Origin: an uncultured Clostridia bacterium
Lineage (GTDB): Bacteria > Bacillota > Clostridia > Christensenellales > Borkfalkiaceae
Direction: 5' to 3'
DNA: 16,288 bases
Assembly: GCA_934271275.1 (NCBI GenBank)
Contig: CAKQRD010000028.1
Span: 1 to 16,288 of the forward strand
Each line of letters starts with the position of its first letter. The stretch's first letter is position 1. The position numbers and the translations under genes are program-made. This document shows, piece after piece, positions 14,301 through 16,288 of this stretch. Below the pieces are notes generated by a model. It did not search any database. It was not told where the DNA came from and saw nothing but the letters and a program-made list of their open reading frames with translations.

Positions 14301-16177
14301 TAGACGGAGTTCTCGATATAGATTACGATTACAACCTTGTCGGCGCGGAAAGAAGCTATACGATAGAAAAACTTGCGGACGGGCAAATCAGACTCGTCGC
14401 GAAAGAAGGCTCGGGCTTCGACGTGACTACCGTTCTTGCGTTTGCGATAAACGGAGTCAAACAAACGGCAACATTCTCTGACGGAGTGGCGACCTTTGAC
14501 GCGTCGCTGCTCACGGCGGGCAGAGTACAAAACGAAATAGAAGAAAGCGGCAGAAGCGGCAGGAAAATGCAGATTCTCGCTTACGACGGACCTTCCCTCG
14601 GAATACATCTTTCCGAGGGAGTTCTTACAAATGACAAATATCGCTCGTCGGTTACCGCGGATATAAAGAAATATTTCGACGCAGGATTTAACTATCTCGT
14701 AGCTGACGAGGCGGACTACGGCGCGTATCGCTACGAGGGCATACAGTACGGCAACGGAATATCGGGAACGAAGAACGACGCGGAAAGAATGCTCGATCTC
14801 GTCGCGCTCTATTGCGACGAATACGTAATCACCGACCGCGAGCAAGCGCCCGTGATAATTTACTGGTCGTTCATATTCGCGATAATGGATAAGGACGAAA
14901 GACAGAATCTTATGCTTAACGGCGAGGTAAGGTCGGACGATAACGTAAAGTTCCTTCTTAAAAACGCGTACGACGAACTTCGCGCGTACGTTCCCGCGTA
15001 TCCCGAGGGATATACGGCGAAAACGAACGGAACGCCGCTTAATTGCTTTAAGGGCTTCGTGCTTCGCGACGAGCCGTTCGGCGAGGATTTGGACTTGTAC
15101 GTTCAGTGGTATAACTATCTTGCGGACGATATGGGAATGGCGGAAAACGGGGATTTGCTCGTCGGCTCCGTATTAACCTTCGGAGTTGCCGAAAAATACG
15201 CGATAAGCGGCAGCACTTCCGAAAACGTCGTATCCGACGAAGATTTCCGCACGAATTATCTCGAAAAGGTAGTGAACGGAATGGCGAATAATTCCGCGGA
15301 CAAGGGAAAGCAGTACGTTATGACCGACCCGTATCCTTTCTATACCACGCTTAAAAAGAGTTCGTGGTCGAGCGGAGTGACCGCATCCTATTACATTTCG
15401 GACAGCTATTTCACCACTCTGGAAGAATACGCGGAGAAAGCGAAGGAGCAGGGACTTAAAGCGGGCGTAGCTCTTCAAAGCACCACACATTACAACAAGA
15501 GCAGATTCGAGGCGGTAGGAAGCGCAGGCTTTTTCAGTTCGGCGGAATGCCGTGTGACGGGAAGAGTGGATAAGAGCGGAAACCTTACCGCGAACGAAAA
15601 TCATATTCGTTATCAGGCGTATATGGCGATGTGCTATGGGTATGAAAGGATAGATTATTTCACTTACTGGGAGCATTTCAATTCCATAGCGGCGGAAACG
15701 ATGAGACAATCGGCGGTAATGTGGAGTTACGATCAGGCGAGCGGAGAATACGTTGCGGCATATCAGCCGACATACGACTGGATAAAGAAGGCGAACGCGG
15801 AGATAAGAGGATTCGAGAGCGTAATACTTGCGTTCGACAGACAGGGAACGCGGCTCGTTACGGGAACGGTTGCGAGCGGGAATTGCTTCGGGAACGCGAA
15901 GGGATATTCGGGTGACGCGATAGCGAACACCGCGACGGCAAGTTACGACCTTGCGGTGGGATGCTTCGAGCTTTCGGAAATGAAAGGGTATATGCTTGTG
16001 AACGCGGACGATCCTTCGTACGCGAGGACGAATACGGTAAGCATAGACTTCGGTACGGACTACGCGTACGCGGTGTGTTACGTCAACGGTATGGCGGAAG
16101 TCAAAGCGTTAAGCGCGGGTAAACTTAATATTTCCCTCGGCGCGGGCGACGGCGTTTTCGCAATCCCCGTAAAGTAA
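11375..16177 (+). CDS. Large secreted protein with C-terminal glycoside hydrolase-like TIM barrel
   Basis: A 1600-residue exported protein. The N-terminus (MKAVTKRLLATILSLCSAIC to VHA) is a signal peptide with likely cleavage near residues 34-35. Residues 35-810 are beta-rich, with several Ig/sandwich-like stretches. Around residues 815-970 a segment with GAYIRT...GLRF...YGMYF...ARYD resembles a module I recall from surface proteins of gut Firmicutes, function unknown. From about residue 1060 the sequence looks like a clan GH-A type barrel: FNYLVADE, YWSF, FKGFVLRDEPFGED, MTDPYPFY, GVALQ and RIDYFTYWEHFN, then a beta-sandwich tail. E1233 (in RDEP) and E1433 (in TYWEH) are candidate acid/base and nucleophile. 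The family and substrate cannot be named; a glycan-acting role is inference. No LPXTG, SLH or dockerin is seen. GGGGAGG sits about ten bases upstream of ATG 11375. Confidence 0.88.
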   Translation: MKAVTKRLLATILSLCSAICVYCGLTLSAKTVHAATDFNITGVSAYNVNDDRFYVVLSTDVEIQSAGQQRITVSVEKAGVTEEITVTFNAFSNADIQIPTSAVAKTGEKGFVTIPKGTTAGEFVLATDYTFFVGEEIASGNIYAMETDRLDTVQMSASYARYRMFFNEYAADGATDNDYYANNEAYKILNFKEDNETSTALGIVRYGVHEGKLYLRADTDDLAGVTSAAQVPEMVIYVPKGAILCPNNGNYRAIIGRDIYIHINGETIEEVFRTEPVIETEKIITLENAKIKMGGDYSGAYYAFDGSWENAGWFVNAVETTGDIYVKYNIETETRTAGGTYGATRLINANTAAHYAVTHGIVDFVHNGSASTWKDVANGNEILLYYNATTHRRTLNGSIVWGYPQTETAGIEDNGGGNGGVTTGYETADSLGAKWFGVAWGGGTYALKASLQIYDGNNNDLGVLWSATGSNVSSELVGKIGETVYFVSAFENVDTVTVKTASNAEIEVTKGENGIYSFTMPAEAVTISTTEKTVTSETLSFKTLVNQGSRFIMLLNGGTGNGEHGSEICDVIVKTDGEEKTAKLWNWGEDLAIYISYDVLPATGYHTLEIAAQTLTEKYSFAGVSLSVFDGSVVTPVTLERNGGQYQANAEADIYRYVVYFNDFGGEFRYIGNVSITVNDATSAVAELYQWSDGKSAVLLNSSDYPTDTEYKITVNPCQVGDYYITNSVSFYIGNEEIYDKTEIVYTVNGGKAVKNIVWGEANFNTVFEASSIETGGVKVIGYTYGEALYASLTDIYEKVTAETEGTPKKVEFAVETVEISNEAGAYIRTNSDYQGLRFTTKIAETKHAAITEYGMYFTSLAFYKSSDLNGDFTKISDGVNGYKISSAKEGFNRWIKGDGYEYFSSVIDLSGANYNRDFTVCAYVVISYADGTSKTILARYDADDSVRSAYEVASAAISHIEDKASSAYVYTQKYIDGVLDIDYDYNLVGAERSYTIEKLADGQIRLVAKEGSGFDVTTVLAFAINGVKQTATFSDGVATFDASLLTAGRVQNEIEESGRSGRKMQILAYDGPSLGIHLSEGVLTNDKYRSSVTADIKKYFDAGFNYLVADEADYGAYRYEGIQYGNGISGTKNDAERMLDLVALYCDEYVITDREQAPVIIYWSFIFAIMDKDERQNLMLNGEVRSDDNVKFLLKNAYDELRAYVPAYPEGYTAKTNGTPLNCFKGFVLRDEPFGEDLDLYVQWYNYLADDMGMAENGDLLVGSVLTFGVAEKYAISGSTSENVVSDEDFRTNYLEKVVNGMANNSADKGKQYVMTDPYPFYTTLKKSSWSSGVTASYYISDSYFTTLEEYAEKAKEQGLKAGVALQSTTHYNKSRFEAVGSAGFFSSAECRVTGRVDKSGNLTANENHIRYQAYMAMCYGYERIDYFTYWEHFNSIAAETMRQSAVMWSYDQASGEYVAAYQPTYDWIKKANAEIRGFESVILAFDRQGTRLVTGTVASGNCFGNAKGYSGDAIANTATASYDLAVGCFELSEMKGYMLVNADDPSYARTNTVSIDFGTDYAYAVCYVNGMAEVKALSAGKLNISLGAGDGVFAIPVK

Positions 16178-16215
16178 ATCGAAAAAATAATAAAAAAAGG
16201 CGGTCGCCCCGAATG

Positions 16216-16266
16216 AAATGCACCCCAAAAGTTGGACAGAAAAGAAAAACTTTTGGAGGTGCATTT
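16216..16266 (+). promoter_or_regulatory. Hairpin enclosing the transposase ribosome binding site
   Basis: AAATGCACCCC and AAAAGTT (16216-16233) pair with AACTTTTGG and GGTGCATTT (16248-16266), an 18-bp stem with one bulged A at 16257. The GGAGGT ribosome site (16255-16260) is inside the 3' arm. Transcripts entering from outside would hide it. Confidence 0.6.
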
Positions 16267-16288
16267 TTTATGGCAAAAAAGGGACAAA
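16219..16288 (+). mobile_element. Left end of an IS3-family-like insertion sequence (truncated by window)
   Basis: The sequence from TGCACCCCAAAAGTTGGACA (16219-16238) has the TG start and CCCAAAAGTTGGACA core typical of IS3/IS150-group terminal repeats. It is followed within 32 bp by a ribosome site and a start codon. The rest of the element lies outside the window, so the right repeat and target duplication cannot be checked. Confidence 0.65.
16270..16288 (+). CDS. Start of a transposase gene, probably IS3-type orfA (partial)
   Basis: Only ATG and five further codons (MAKKGQ) are inside the window. The M-x-K-K-G-Q start, the GGAGGT site nine bases upstream and the IS3-like terminal repeat just before it suggest the first helix-turn-helix protein of an IS3/IS150-type transposase. 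The assignment depends mainly on the terminal repeat. Confidence 0.55.

Overview
The window looks like chromosome of an uncultured, probably gut-associated anaerobic Bacillota (Clostridia-type) bacterium, carrying a small integrated mobile element and ending in an insertion sequence. The assignment rests on GGAGG-type ribosome binding sites, very large secreted proteins with InlB-type and GLUG repeats, and Firmicutes-like mobile-element genes. It is an inference from protein style, not a database result.

Layout. (1) Positions 3-4385 (+) hold the 3' part of a giant surface protein with Listeria-Bacteroides (InlB B) type repeats followed by GLUG repeats, closed by a strong terminator. (2) Positions 4468-5525 are AT-rich and non-coding, with a cluster of TTCTAAT repeats, a hairpin-dense block at 4994-5141 ending in two terminator-like hairpins, and a palindrome at 5309. 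(3) A leftward operon at 8188-5526 encodes an AlpA-like excisionase, a tyrosine integrase, a 110-aa unknown protein and a sigma-region-4-like protein, and ends at a 14-bp terminator. Between the integrase and the 110-aa gene, almost the whole 253-nt gap is one nested inverted-repeat structure (6508-6697). This is the most striking unexplained feature of the window. (4) A rightward arm at 8659-10298 encodes two overlapping paralogous HTH regulators (ArpU/RinA-like), a terminator, and an HUH-type rolling-circle Rep. The Rep gene is followed by a run of hairpins (10318-10765) that could be a replication origin. (5) Host sequence resumes with a structured leader, a 38-aa protein and a 1600-aa secreted protein whose last third looks like a glycoside hydrolase TIM barrel. 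(6) From about 16219 the left end and first codons of an IS3-like element begin.

How it fits together: integrase plus Xis-like protein would integrate and excise the element, and the HUH Rep could replicate or nick the excised circle. The small HTH and sigma-like proteins could control the switch. No capsid, portal, conjugation or toxin genes are visible, so the element is best described as a minimal integrative replicon or mobilizable/satellite-type element. Palindromes of the form CGATA-(0-2)-TATCG occur near both ends and in the xis promoter region, and may be regulator or recombination sites. The exact att sites could not be found.
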